Of a DNA stretch of 64,000 bases, positions 27,264 to 36,607 are shown piece by piece. Origin of the DNA: Pseudomonas sp. efr-133-TYG-5 (lineage in GTDB: Bacteria; Pseudomonadota; Gammaproteobacteria; Pseudomonadales; Pseudomonadaceae); the NCBI RefSeq assembly GCF_030209175.1, contig NZ_JARVSM010000009.1, forward strand, positions 124,001-188,000, read 5' to 3'. The first letter of the stretch is position 1, and each line of letters begins with the position of its first letter. The notes beneath the pieces were generated by a model that had not been told where the DNA came from, did no database searches, and saw only the letters and a program-made list of their open reading frames with translations. The position numbers and the translations under genes were made by a program.

Positions 27264-28292
27264 TTACTGAGGGCCCGATTTTATCTCGAGCTCACCTGCA
27301 CGGTACTTCACAGCCAGAATAACCAAAGGAACATAGGCAATTATCAGACCTAATGCGCCATCCAGATTGAGGTAGGAAACACACAGAGCGATAGGTAGCA
27401 ACCACCCTAGGTTGATCGCTGCGACCGCTATTGTCACAGGCAGGTGCTTGCGATATTGGCGTGACGCAAATTGGTAGGCATGACTACGATGGGCTTCGTA
27501 AACCTTGTCTCCACGCAGAAGGCGTCGTATCAAGGTGAAAGTGGCATCAACGATGAATACGCCTAGCAAAATCAACCAGGTCCAAAGCAAATGCGGCGCT
27601 ATCCAGGCAGCCTGTATAGAGATGACGCCAAGAACTATGCCCAGAAATCCGCTACCAGCATCTCCCATGAAGATACGCGCTGGGGGAAAATTCCAAAATA
27701 AAAATCCTGTCACCGCCAGAGCCAACATACTCGGGATCCAGATATGGGCTTCGAATCCATTCAACCAGTAAATCAGGCAAGCTCCTAGACAGGCCGAGAT
27801 GGCCTCGACACTGGCGATCCCATCAATGCCGTCCATGAAGTTATAGAGATTGAGCATCCACACTAGATAGACAGCTGCCAAAAAATGACCGAGCCAACTC
27901 AAATTCACGCTCAATCCGAACAAACTAACAGCAGGAAGGCCTCCCAGCCAGAATAAAGCCCAAGCAGCTGCAAAAAAATGTCCAAGCAAGCGCCAACGGG
28001 CAGCAATATGGCCGTGATCGTCCATGAAGCCGATTATTGCGACCATTGCCCCCGCCCCACCAATCCCAACCAGCATTGGTAGCGCAACCAAATGCGCCCA
28101 CGCGAGAACTGGCAATACCAGTAAAAAAGCTATAACTATCGCCACCCCACCACCGCGCGGGGTGGGCATCGAGTGAGAACTTCGGGAGTTTGGAACATCG
28201 AGAATGCTGCGAGCCAGAGCATAACGTCGCAAAACCGCTGTCAGAATCAACGACACTAAGACCACTGTCGGAATCAACCACCAATAGATCAT
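27264..28292 (-). CDS. wbpL: WbpL-type initiating glycosyl-phosphate transferase
   Basis: A 342-residue polytopic enzyme of the WecA/MraY family. Signature loops are present: NSRSSHSMPTPRGGGVAI, GFMDDHGHI, NFMDGIDGIAS and the Mg/UMP loop FMGDAGSGFLG. It transfers the first sugar phosphate (D-FucNAc or D-QuiNAc in P. aeruginosa) to undecaprenyl phosphate and starts O-antigen assembly. Its start overlaps the stop of the preceding epimerase gene by 4 nt (ATGA), so the two are translationally coupled. Confidence 0.93.
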   Translation of the reverse strand: MIYWWLIPTVVLVSLILTAVLRRYALARSILDVPNSRSSHSMPTPRGGGVAIVIAFLLVLPVLAWAHLVALPMLVGIGGAGAMVAIIGFMDDHGHIAARWRLLGHFFAAAWALFWLGGLPAVSLFGLSVNLSWLGHFLAAVYLVWMLNLYNFMDGIDGIASVEAISACLGACLIYWLNGFEAHIWIPSMLALAVTGFLFWNFPPARIFMGDAGSGFLGIVLGVISIQAAWIAPHLLWTWLILLGVFIVDATFTLIRRLLRGDKVYEAHRSHAYQFASRQYRKHLPVTIAVAAINLGWLLPIALCVSYLNLDGALGLIIAYVPLVILAVKYRAGELEIKSGPQ

Positions 28293-29254
28293 TTTATTCT
28301 ACTTTCTCGAAAATGTTGTGCAGTGACTTTTAGTGCTTCGCTCACAGAAACTGGAGGGGACCAACCCAGTAGTGCACGTGTCTTCGTGATATCTACCCGC
28401 AATGATCCACACAAACGATTGGATATATCCTTTCTACCCAGTACTGCTGCGCCGAACTTGAATATCCACGCCGGTACCGGTAAGAGACGGGGCGGGCGGT
28501 CGAGAGCGAGCGCCATTTTTTTCAGCAACTGCGTGGTTGACAGGTCTTCGCCATCACTCACTAAAAAAATTTGATTAGCGGCAGCCGGATGACGGATACA
28601 GACAAAGATCAAGTCCACTAGATTATCAACAGCGACGAGACTACGACTGTTGTGAATTGCTCCAAAAGGCAGAGGCACACCTTTATCAAGCCATTGCATC
28701 ATATTTCGGAAATTAGCTTTCACGCCGGGGCCATAAACCAATACCGGCCGAATGATGACAACATCCATGCCAGTTTCGACTGCCAGCGCTTGAAGACCTT
28801 CTTCAGCTTCCTTTTTCGAGATCCCATAAGGATCCACTGGAGCTGATACGGCATCCGGTGAATAAGCAGTATCCCTTGAAGTTCCTTCGCCGTTGACTTT
28901 GATTGAGCTGATGAAGATAAACCGGCGGACACCTGCTGCTGCAGCCTGCCTAGCGAGATTCAACGTGCCTTCTACATTTATTTGGCGAAATGCAGCTAAA
29001 GGATCAACCGCTGTGTCGTTCATTACATGAACACGGGCCGCCGAATGTATTACTACATCTACATCGGCAAAACTTCCTTGCCAATCAGTGGAACCATCGA
29101 TAGCATCAATATTGATTTTTTTAATACAGTCGGCGGGTATATCCGATCCTTTACGCAAAGGAGTAATAACCGCGTAATTTTCACGGACTAGACGACTAAG
29201 AATTGCCTTACCAACAAATCCAGTAGCGCCGGTTAAAAAAATAGACCTCGACAT
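28289..29254 (-). CDS. NAD-dependent epimerase/reductase (WbjF/WbpV type)
   Basis: A 321-residue extended SDR. The NAD motif GATGFVGKAIL is at the N-terminus, and the catalytic YGISKKEAE (YxxxK) is near residue 140, with SS.KVNG before it. Placed between the FucNAc transferase and wbpL, it most likely reduces the WbpM product at C4 to UDP-D-QuiNAc or UDP-D-FucNAc, the sugar used by WbpL. Sequence alone does not tell which epimer is formed. It overlaps the upstream gene by 1 nt (TAATG). Confidence 0.85.
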   Translation of the reverse strand: MSRSIFLTGATGFVGKAILSRLVRENYAVITPLRKGSDIPADCIKKINIDAIDGSTDWQGSFADVDVVIHSAARVHVMNDTAVDPLAAFRQINVEGTLNLARQAAAAGVRRFIFISSIKVNGEGTSRDTAYSPDAVSAPVDPYGISKKEAEEGLQALAVETGMDVVIIRPVLVYGPGVKANFRNMMQWLDKGVPLPFGAIHNSRSLVAVDNLVDLIFVCIRHPAAANQIFLVSDGEDLSTTQLLKKMALALDRPPRLLPVPAWIFKFGAAVLGRKDISNRLCGSLRVDITKTRALLGWSPPVSVSEALKVTAQHFRESRIK

Positions 29255-30507
29255 TATTTGACATCCTTTCGTAACGTCCCCGAGTAGAACAAATCCTCCA
29301 GACGTTTTAATAGCGTTTTTTTAGAAAAATGACTTAAGTAATAAGAGCGGCCCAGCCGCCCCATTTCTTCGCGTTGCGCCGTATCAGTCATTGCCATTTT
29401 CAACGTAATGTCGGCAAGTCCTTGTGCATCCCCTGACGCACAAGCGTATCCACATCCGGACTCTTCGATAATCTTGGCGGCCTCACCATTAATCATGCCT
29501 AAGACAGGTTTGCTAGACGCTAAATATGCCTGAACTTTCCCAGGTACTGTTTTTTCAAAAACGTCGTTTGTCTTCAACGACACAAGTAACGCATCGGCAC
29601 AGGCAAAAATCTCCGGCATAGCGCTCACAGGGTGGCGCCCTAACAACACCACATTTCGCAGGTCTCTTGCTTCAACTTGCTCAGCAAGCCAACTACTCAT
29701 GCGCCCGTCGCCAACAATAACCCAACGGATGGCTGCCCTACCCTTTAATGACTCAACAGCTTCCAACACCGCAGGCAGATCTTGTGCATCACCCAAGTTA
29801 CCGGCAAAAACAACAGTAAAGTTAAAGTCATCTCGCTTTAACAATACCGATGTTTTTGCAGAGGCGCCTGAAAATTCATCTTCAGCCCAACTGGGGAAGT
29901 AGACCAGTCGTTCTGCATCAATATTTTTAGTACAGTATTTTATTACATTACTTGAGAAGCCGTTCGACTGTAACAGCAGGTAATCGGCGCGATTATAAAT
30001 CCATGAAACAACTTTACCCACTAAAGCCAAAAGTGTTGGACTGCGCAATACGCCCACAGCTCGAAGGGTCTCCGGCCAAAGGTCAAGCACCCATATATAT
30101 ACCGGAGCCCTTTTTAATCGGCCGATCAAAATAGCAGGAATTGCCGCCATGATTGGCGAGACAGCATACACAAAAACTGAATCAAACTTTTCATCGCGTA
30201 ATTTAACTGAACCAAATGCAGAAGCGCTGAGAAAAAAAGAAAGGTAATTTAGCACCAGGCGAATACTGCTTTTGCCACGAGCGATAAGTGGAACGCGAAC
30301 TACACGCGCACCGAAATAACTCTTGAACCCCTCGGGGTCGCTTTTGTACTCAGGGAACACCGCACCCTCAGGATAGTTGGGCCACCCGGTCAATACGGTT
30401 ACCTCGTGACCTCTATCAGAAAAGTCGCGCACCAAATCATTGATGCGCATATTTTCAGGCCAGAAATACTGAGTAACTACTAAAATCCTTAATTTATTAT
30501 CAGACAT
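29254..30507 (-). CDS. wbuB: Glycosyltransferase family 4, WbuB/WbjE-type L-FucNAc transferase
   Basis: A 417-residue GT-B glycosyltransferase. The N-terminal acceptor domain begins ILVVTQYFWPENMRINDLVRD and carries TGWPNYPEGAVF; the C-terminal domain has the donor site FAGNLGDAQ, IVGDGRM and, late, EKTVPGKVQAYLASSKPVLG. The family resemblance to WbuB and its place straight after the UDP-L-FucNAc epimerase gene suggest that it adds L-FucNAc to the lipid-linked first sugar. It is cytoplasmic or membrane-associated. Confidence 0.85.
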   Translation of the reverse strand: MSDNKLRILVVTQYFWPENMRINDLVRDFSDRGHEVTVLTGWPNYPEGAVFPEYKSDPEGFKSYFGARVVRVPLIARGKSSIRLVLNYLSFFLSASAFGSVKLRDEKFDSVFVYAVSPIMAAIPAILIGRLKRAPVYIWVLDLWPETLRAVGVLRSPTLLALVGKVVSWIYNRADYLLLQSNGFSSNVIKYCTKNIDAERLVYFPSWAEDEFSGASAKTSVLLKRDDFNFTVVFAGNLGDAQDLPAVLEAVESLKGRAAIRWVIVGDGRMSSWLAEQVEARDLRNVVLLGRHPVSAMPEIFACADALLVSLKTNDVFEKTVPGKVQAYLASSKPVLGMINGEAAKIIEESGCGYACASGDAQGLADITLKMAMTDTAQREEMGRLGRSYYLSHFSKKTLLKRLEDLFYSGTLRKDVK

Positions 30508-30521
30508 TCCTGCGGCTCAGT

Positions 30522-31652
30522 TTAGTATTTTTTCCAAACGACACGATTTACATAGTCAACGTAGCTGTGAACTATTCGAACTACTTTATCGGCTACGTTT
30601 GGCATACTATAGTCCGCTACAAGTCTCAGGCTGCGCACTTCCCCTCGGCTTTGACCATCAAGCACTTGTAAGGCCTGCAATACCCGGTCCGATTCAAGAC
30701 CAACCATCATCACTGCGCCCTCTTCCATACCTTCTGGACGCTCGTGTGCTTCACGGATATTCAACGCAGGGAAATTAAGAATCGAAGATTCTTCATTAAT
30801 AGTACCGCTGTCAGAAAGTACCGCCTTGGACTCGAGTTGCAACTTGTTGTAATCTTTGAACCCAAGTGGCTTCAATAGACGAATATTTTTGTGGAATTTC
30901 GCACCCATTGCGTCAACACGCTTTTGCGTCCGAGGATGAGTTGACACAATAATTGGATAATCATATTGAGCGGCAACAGTGTTGAGAACGTCTACCAGCT
31001 TCCCAAAATTAGTATCGGAATCAATATTCTCTTCGCGGTGCGCGCTTACAACAAAGTATTTCCCTGATTCAAGACCAAGTCGCTCGATGACATCCGACGA
31101 CTCAATACCTTCTCGATAATGATTGAGCACTTCAAACATTGGGCTGCCAGTTTTAATCACTCTATCTGGAGGTAGACCCTCACTTAGCAGATAGTCGCGC
31201 GCAATAGTGCTATAGGTCAGATTGATATCTGCCGTGTGATCGACTATGCGCCGGTTAATTTCCTCGGGTACACGCATATCGAAGCACCGATTGCCTGCTT
31301 CCATGTGAAACGTTGGAATTTTCCGTCGCTTAGCGGGAATTACTGCCATGCAGCTATTCGTGTCGCCCAATACGAGAAGAGCCTCGGGTTTAACCTCTGC
31401 TAGTACACGATCAACAGCAATAATCACGTTGCCAATCGTTTCTGCGCCCGTAGCACCTGCTGCATTCAGAAAATGGTCAGGCTTTCGAATTCCGAGATCC
31501 TGAAAAAAAATCTCGTTCAATTCATAATCATAGTTTTGCCCGGTGTGCACCAAGATATGATCGCAGTCTCTGTCCAGAGCAGACATCACCCGCGACAAAC
31601 GAATAATTTCTGGGCGAGTACCCACAACGGTAACGATTCTCAATTTTTTCAT
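30522..31652 (-). CDS. wbjD: UDP-L-FucNAc C2 epimerase (FnlC/WbjD)
   Basis: A 376-residue enzyme of the UDP-GlcNAc 2-epimerase family. Conserved parts are VVGTRPEIIRLSRV, HTGQNYDYELNEIFF, HMEAGNRCFD with the adjacent VPEEINRR, HREENID and SDSGTINEESS. In the FnlABC route it performs the last step to UDP-L-FucNAc. The sequence resembles the FnlC/Cap5G branch more than WecB. It is separated from wbjC by an unusual 407-nt gap and lacks a clear ribosome binding site. Confidence 0.9.
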   Translation of the reverse strand: MKKLRIVTVVGTRPEIIRLSRVMSALDRDCDHILVHTGQNYDYELNEIFFQDLGIRKPDHFLNAAGATGAETIGNVIIAVDRVLAEVKPEALLVLGDTNSCMAVIPAKRRKIPTFHMEAGNRCFDMRVPEEINRRIVDHTADINLTYSTIARDYLLSEGLPPDRVIKTGSPMFEVLNHYREGIESSDVIERLGLESGKYFVVSAHREENIDSDTNFGKLVDVLNTVAAQYDYPIIVSTHPRTQKRVDAMGAKFHKNIRLLKPLGFKDYNKLQLESKAVLSDSGTINEESSILNFPALNIREAHERPEGMEEGAVMMVGLESDRVLQALQVLDGQSRGEVRSLRLVADYSMPNVADKVVRIVHSYVDYVNRVVWKKY

Positions 31653-32059
31653 TTTTAAACGTCACATTTTAATAAGTGATAAAAACGATCGACAATTCTA
31701 ATCTCCAACCGTCATGAACGCCATCCATTGGCAAGCAAGAAGTCCAACTGGGACCATTACTTGACGAGTGGACACCATTCTTAGCAGCTAATTGGTCGGA
31801 TTGAGGCTCGAGAGCCACGCTCAGACCTATATTGATTCAACTCAATGAATCTGGAAAAAGCACGTCATATCGCAATCAATCGAAAAAAACGATATCAACA
31901 AAATATTCAATAGCGAAACACTATCAGATCGTAATACGCTAATTAGAAGAATAAAATGTCAAAAATAAGTAACCAGACTACACCCCTTAACGGGTATGGA
32001 GCGGCGTGAATGCGACGCCGTCCTGCCTGATTAAGAAACAGAACGGCGCTTAAACAGAT
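31653..32059. other. Unexplained gap inside the fnl genes
   Basis: 407 nt between wbjC and wbjD, where neighbouring genes are spaced 0-15 nt apart. On the minus strand a 57-codon frame runs from about 31848 to 31678 (it includes VALEPQSDQL and CLPMDGVHDGW), with no good start or ribosome site. Stem candidates lie at 32002-32007 with 32015-32020. I see no intact gene and no insertion-sequence ends. Confidence 0.5.
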
Positions 32060-33178
32060 CTAAGCCTGAGTACCAACTGGATAGGTATAGGTATCAGGAG
32101 CTTCGCGATCGAAAATTTCATTCGCCCAAAGCATCACGATCATCTCCTCAGTTCCCATATTGGTAATGTCATGACTCCAACCAGGAACTGTTTCCACGAT
32201 CTCAGGCTTGTCTCCTGTGGTCACCAACTCGTAGAACTCACCTGACACAATATGGCGGAAACGGAAGCATGCCGTGCCCTTAATGACGAGAAACTTCTCG
32301 GTCTTAGAGTGATGATAATGCCCTCCACGCGTGATCCCAGGGTGCGCAGTAAAGTACGAAAACTGTCCGGCGTCTTTGGTTTTTAGCATCTCTACAAAGA
32401 CGCCACGCGGATCACCGTGCTTGGGAACTTCGTAAGTAAAATCTTCTGGCGGCAAATAACTCAGGTAAGTTGAATACAACGCCCTGACAAACCCAGTACC
32501 TACCGACTCGGTAATCAGCGATTTTCGACTTTCACGAAAGGACGTCAATTGCTCAGCGATTTCGCCGACCGAAACATTATATTGCGGTTCCACTGCAACA
32601 AACGGCGCACCTGATTTCTTACCTTCCATTACATCAACAAAACATGAAATCACGTCATCGATGTAAACTAAATTAACGCGCGCAGCCGGATCATTAATCG
32701 TAATTGGCAGATCACGAGCAATATTATTACAAAACGTCGCAACTGCCGAGTTATAATTCGGACGGGCCCACTTTCCAAACACGTTAGGCAAGCGGAATAC
32801 GTGAACATCCGAACCATACTCTGAGCTAAGATCAAGTAAAACCTGCTCTGCACCCAGCTTGCTTTGCCCGTATGCATTATCCAGTTCAGCTTGGGTGGAT
32901 GACGTATACAAAACAGGGATTTTTCGGCCACTGAGTCGAATAGACTTACAAAGCTCCCGGGTCAGATCGGTGTTGCCGGCATAGAACTCTTGCGGGTTCT
33001 GTGGACGATTGACACCAGCCAAATGGAAAACAAAATCAACTTGAGCCACTAGCTCTGGCAAACTTTGAAGCGCGTCTTCACGGGTAAAACGAAGCACTTC
33101 AACATCTGACTTCTCGCTCAGATGCGAAATAAGATTCTGGCCGACAAAACCATTGGCACCTGTAATCAGAACCTTCAT
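32060..33178 (-). CDS. wbjC: Bifunctional reductase/cupin epimerase (FnlB/WbjC/CapF)
   Basis: A 372-residue CapF-type fusion. The N-terminal extended-SDR domain (1 to about 245) has TGANGFVGQNL and the AYGQSKLGAE active site; the C-terminal cupin (about 255-370) has GITRGGHYHHSKTEKF with metal-binding histidines and VPGWSHDITN. CapF enzymes epimerise C3 and reduce C4 of the FnlA product on the path to UDP-L-FucNAc. It starts 3 nt after wbjB with GAGGA upstream. Confidence 0.93.
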   Translation of the reverse strand: MKVLITGANGFVGQNLISHLSEKSDVEVLRFTREDALQSLPELVAQVDFVFHLAGVNRPQNPQEFYAGNTDLTRELCKSIRLSGRKIPVLYTSSTQAELDNAYGQSKLGAEQVLLDLSSEYGSDVHVFRLPNVFGKWARPNYNSAVATFCNNIARDLPITINDPAARVNLVYIDDVISCFVDVMEGKKSGAPFVAVEPQYNVSVGEIAEQLTSFRESRKSLITESVGTGFVRALYSTYLSYLPPEDFTYEVPKHGDPRGVFVEMLKTKDAGQFSYFTAHPGITRGGHYHHSKTEKFLVIKGTACFRFRHIVSGEFYELVTTGDKPEIVETVPGWSHDITNMGTEEMIVMLWANEIFDREAPDTYTYPVGTQA

Positions 33179-33181
33179 CTC

Positions 33182-34219
33182 TTATTCCTCGGGTGTCGCG
33201 TGCTCGCCACGCTGAATAGCGCGCATAAAATTCAACTTGAGAAGCAACTTTTGCATTCCTTCCACATCGAGCCGCTCAGTGTTGTGCGAGTTATAATCTT
33301 CTGTGCGGGAAATTTTAGTTTCCCCTTGTTCGACAAACTTGGCATAGTTTAGATCGCGCAAATCTGGTGGAACGCGGAAATAGTCGCCTCGGTCCTCAGC
33401 ACAAGCCATTTCTTCACGGCTGAGCAACGCCTCAAAAAGCTTCTCACCATGACGAGTACCAATCACTTGAATAGGATGATCCGGTACGTTAAGCATATTG
33501 ACCAATGCTTTTGCCAATACGTCCACGGTAGCCGCAGGAGCTTTTTGGACAAACATATCGCCATTTGTGCCATGTTCGAAAGCGTACAACACCAGGTCGA
33601 CCGCATCCGCCAGAGTCATCATAAACCGCGTCATGTTTGGATCAGTCAAGCTTAGGGGAGTACCCGAACGAATCTGATCTACAAACAATGGAATCACAGA
33701 ACCACGAGATGCCATTACGTTACCGTAACGTGTACCGCAAATAACCGTATTATTATCGTTGCGCGATTTTGCAACCATCACCTTTTCCATCATTGCTTTG
33801 GAGATACCCATTGCATTGATTGGATAAACAGCTTTATCAGTACTCAAGCAAACAACGCGCTTGACGTTATTCTGAATCGCCGCCTCTAGCACATTATCAG
33901 TACCCAGGACGTTGGTTTTGACAGCTTCCATTGGGTGAAATTCGCATGAAGGAACCTGTTTCAACGCAGCAGCGTGAAAAATATAGTCAACCCCGCGAGT
34001 AGCATTGAGAACACTTTGAAAATCTCTTACATCACCAATATAGAATTTCAATTTAGTGTTTGCGTATTTTTTACGCATATCATCTTGCTTTTTCTCATCG
34101 CGACTGAATACGCGAATTTCTTTGATATCTGTATCAAGAAAACGCTTTAGTACAGCATTGCCAAAGGAGCCAGTACCGCCAGTGATTAGAAGCGTCGAAT
34201 TATTGAAAGAAATAGCCAT
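33182..34219 (-). CDS. wbjB: UDP-GlcNAc 4,6-dehydratase/5-epimerase (FnlA/WbjB/CapE)
   Basis: A 345-residue soluble extended SDR. It has the NAD motif TGGTGSFGNAVL, LSTDKAVYPINAMGISKAMM with the Met-x-x-x-Lys variant active site, and RYGNVMASRGSVIPLF. CapE/FnlA converts UDP-GlcNAc to a 4-keto-6-deoxy-L-hexose intermediate, the first step to UDP-L-FucNAc. It heads the wbjBCD set, 13 nt after the glycosyltransferase gene. It shares its fold with the C-terminal half of WbpM but lacks the membrane part. Confidence 0.93.
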   Translation of the reverse strand: MAISFNNSTLLITGGTGSFGNAVLKRFLDTDIKEIRVFSRDEKKQDDMRKKYANTKLKFYIGDVRDFQSVLNATRGVDYIFHAAALKQVPSCEFHPMEAVKTNVLGTDNVLEAAIQNNVKRVVCLSTDKAVYPINAMGISKAMMEKVMVAKSRNDNNTVICGTRYGNVMASRGSVIPLFVDQIRSGTPLSLTDPNMTRFMMTLADAVDLVLYAFEHGTNGDMFVQKAPAATVDVLAKALVNMLNVPDHPIQVIGTRHGEKLFEALLSREEMACAEDRGDYFRVPPDLRDLNYAKFVEQGETKISRTEDYNSHNTERLDVEGMQKLLLKLNFMRAIQRGEHATPEE

Positions 34220-34232
34220 GAGAAGACCCTAC

Positions 34233-35435
34233 TTATAGTGATGAAATGATAATACTTCTTGCGTTCTCAACGCTCAAGTATTTTTCGTAATACTGCCGAC
34301 CATTGGCTCCTAGCGCCTTGCACAGTTCAGCATCATTAATCAACAAATCCAATTTGTCCTTTAGTTTGGTAAGATCTCCTGCAACGACTGCAAAACCGGC
34401 GCATATTTTATTTTCAAGAATATCTCCAAAATCCGTGACCGGGTCCAAGGACGCAAGCACAGGGAGAGAAACCTTGAAATAATCCAATGATTTAGAAGGA
34501 AAGCTTGGCACAGTCAATTTTTTCGAAAGCGAAATCAAGCCGACATCACAGGCCTGTACCACATGCTGATACTCATCGCGGGGAACGTAATCGATAAATC
34601 TTATATTCTGCAAACCGCGATTTACTGCTGATGCCCCTAGCCTTTCTTTCTCAGTCCCTCTTCCAATGAAGAGAAACGTTACGTCACTGCCAGAATAAAG
34701 CTCGGCCAAGTCGAGAATATTATCCAACTCCTGAACAATAGACATTGCCCCACCATAAACAGCAATAAAGCCTGTGGAAGGCAGATCGTACTTCGCTCGA
34801 ATCGCAGACCTGTCCACAGGATCAACCTGTTTAATTTTGGCCCAGAGTGGCAATATTTCCACACGCTTGGGATCGACCGCAGGGAAGTTGTCAAACAGAA
34901 ACTGCGCATTACCATCCGTCATACAACCAATACGATCGAAACTTTTATACATCAACTGTTCGAGATAACGAAAAAAACCGAAGAATAGCTTATTTCGTAT
35001 AGCACCAAGATCTTTGAGATAATACGGAAAAAAGTCCCAAAGTACCAAATAGGTTTTGGAACTATATTTCTTCCGAAAATAACGCGACATTCCCAAAATA
35101 GTTACACAGGGCGTATTGGCGATTAATAAATCACATTCCCGTACATGCTTCTTAACTTCATGACGAGCGAAGAAAGGAAACAGAAAAACCTTAAGCGCAG
35201 TGCCGACAACCCCAGTATTATAAAAAAATGCTGGAAGCTTGACTCTAATAACATTTACACCATCAATCATCTTGGCGAATGATAAAGGTTCATTTTTCAA
35301 CCAAGAGAAGACGACAACCGAAACCTTATTTCCCTCTTCAAGCAAAGAATAGGCCAGCTCATTTGTCAGCCATGCGTCCTTCTTGTCATCTGCATACTTG
35401 GTTGTAAGCAAAACGATATCTTTACTCTTCTTCAT
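34233..35435 (-). CDS. Glycosyltransferase, GT-B fold, family 4-like
   Basis: A 400-residue glycosyltransferase. The N-terminal domain begins IVLLTTKYADDKKDAWLTNE; the C-terminal domain has AVYGGAMSIVQELDNILDLA, FIGRGTEKERLG, and SFPSKSLDYFKVSLPVLASL with the donor-binding region. Its sugar is unknown; by position it probably adds the third sugar (glucose would be the O11 analogue). I chose the ATG at 35435, which shares one base with the wzy stop (TAATG), rather than a GTG 12 nt upstream. Base composition is A+T rich compared with the flanks. Confidence 0.82.
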   Translation of the reverse strand: MKKSKDIVLLTTKYADDKKDAWLTNELAYSLLEEGNKVSVVVFSWLKNEPLSFAKMIDGVNVIRVKLPAFFYNTGVVGTALKVFLFPFFARHEVKKHVRECDLLIANTPCVTILGMSRYFRKKYSSKTYLVLWDFFPYYLKDLGAIRNKLFFGFFRYLEQLMYKSFDRIGCMTDGNAQFLFDNFPAVDPKRVEILPLWAKIKQVDPVDRSAIRAKYDLPSTGFIAVYGGAMSIVQELDNILDLAELYSGSDVTFLFIGRGTEKERLGASAVNRGLQNIRFIDYVPRDEYQHVVQACDVGLISLSKKLTVPSFPSKSLDYFKVSLPVLASLDPVTDFGDILENKICAGFAVVAGDLTKLKDKLDLLINDAELCKALGANGRQYYEKYLSVENARSIIISSL

Positions 35436-36607
35436 TATTTGGACCACAGTACGTCTAATTGGTTAAGCAAATCGTTAGTCCGATCCTGCCCAGTTGAATT
35501 TGTATGATCGTAAAACATCTGGCTTTGATAGGGTATATAGACTATCGAAAGCGGACTTGAGAGAAATCTATAGAACGGCAGATATGCAATTATTGCGATG
35601 AGGAACACCATAACAAAGCGACTTGCATATGTTAATTTTTGCAAAGCCTCCAACGCGCCCCCAACGAGAAAAATTGCAAAAAAGAATTGATAGCGAGTAG
35701 ATAACGTAGGAAATCCAAATATAATCAGAGGCACCAGGAGCCCTAAAAACGCCAACTTATAAGTGAGCACGCTTGTTCTTTCATATCGTTGTTCACCAGC
35801 AAAAGAATCACGCTTCAGCCAAGCCGTGTAAATACAGACAAAAAACACTAAAGAAACAAGTGCAAATGCCCCGCGATAAGCAAGGGAAGCATTAAACACA
35901 TCTCGATCAAGATAAATCATATATTTCGGATTTACGTAAACAATTAAAACTTCAACAATGCCGCGTATAATATCAAATGAAGAAATATATAGCATTACCG
36001 AGATCAAGAAAACCAGCAAGAATGTCACCCGACTCAAAGGGACGGTGCTGACCAAGATAAGCAGCAATACTCCACCTGCGACTGAATAATGGAACGAGCA
36101 GGCTATCGCAAAGAGAACAAAACCAATGATCTTATTACCCGAAAAAAACTTATAAACCCCTATCAAAAAAATGCTTACTGCAAGACCTTGTCGAAGCAAA
36201 GAAAACGTCGGTATTAAATAAAAATCTGGAACAGAATACATTACCGCCATAACCACCAAGCAGTACCCAGGAAAAAAACGTCTGACAGCAAAAGCAATAA
36301 ATAAAACCTCTACTATGCTAATGAATGCGGAAAATTGCTCGAACGTCAATCCCATACTCGTTGCAATTTGAACAAGCCATCCGTAACCGAATTCAAACTC
36401 AAGGTAAAACGCTTCACCATTGGCAACTGCTGCGTAATGAGCTTCATAAATAGGCCAGTCGTAGCCGGTCTGAAACTTAAAGCCTACAAAAAATGCGAGC
36501 AGCATTACCTGCAAAAGATAAAGATAGACTGAAGGCTGGCTATTTTTTCTTAGCGAAAGAATAGCTAACAACCAAACCAAACCATATACAATATTATACT
36601 GGGTCAT
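35435..36607 (-). CDS. wzy: O-antigen polymerase, EpsG family (Wzy)
   Basis: A 390-residue membrane protein with about ten hydrophobic segments and the EpsG-type motif near the N-terminus (GFKFQTGYDWPIYEAHY), plus SLLRQGLAVSIFLIGVYKFF and FHYSVAGG. EpsG-like proteins act as Wzy polymerases that join lipid-linked repeats in the periplasm. Its place between wzx and a glycosyltransferase supports this. Wzy proteins are very divergent, so the assignment rests on topology, motif and context. It overlaps wzx by 14 nt. Confidence 0.85.
   Translation of the reverse strand: MTQYNIVYGLVWLLAILSLRKNSQPSVYLYLLQVMLLAFFVGFKFQTGYDWPIYEAHYAAVANGEAFYLEFEFGYGWLVQIATSMGLTFEQFSAFISIVEVLFIAFAVRRFFPGYCLVVMAVMYSVPDFYLIPTFSLLRQGLAVSIFLIGVYKFFSGNKIIGFVLFAIACSFHYSVAGGVLLLILVSTVPLSRVTFLLVFLISVMLYISSFDIIRGIVEVLIVYVNPKYMIYLDRDVFNASLAYRGAFALVSLVFFVCIYTAWLKRDSFAGEQRYERTSVLTYKLAFLGLLVPLIIFGFPTLSTRYQFFFAIFLVGGALEALQKLTYASRFVMVFLIAIIAYLPFYRFLSSPLSIVYIPYQSQMFYDHTNSTGQDRTNDLLNQLDVLWSK

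Noticed and set aside
31678-31848. 57-codon minus-strand frame in the wbjC-wbjD gap as a gene or transposase remnant
   Set aside because: No start codon context, no family match that I recognise and no terminal inverted repeats; kept only as an observation about the gap.
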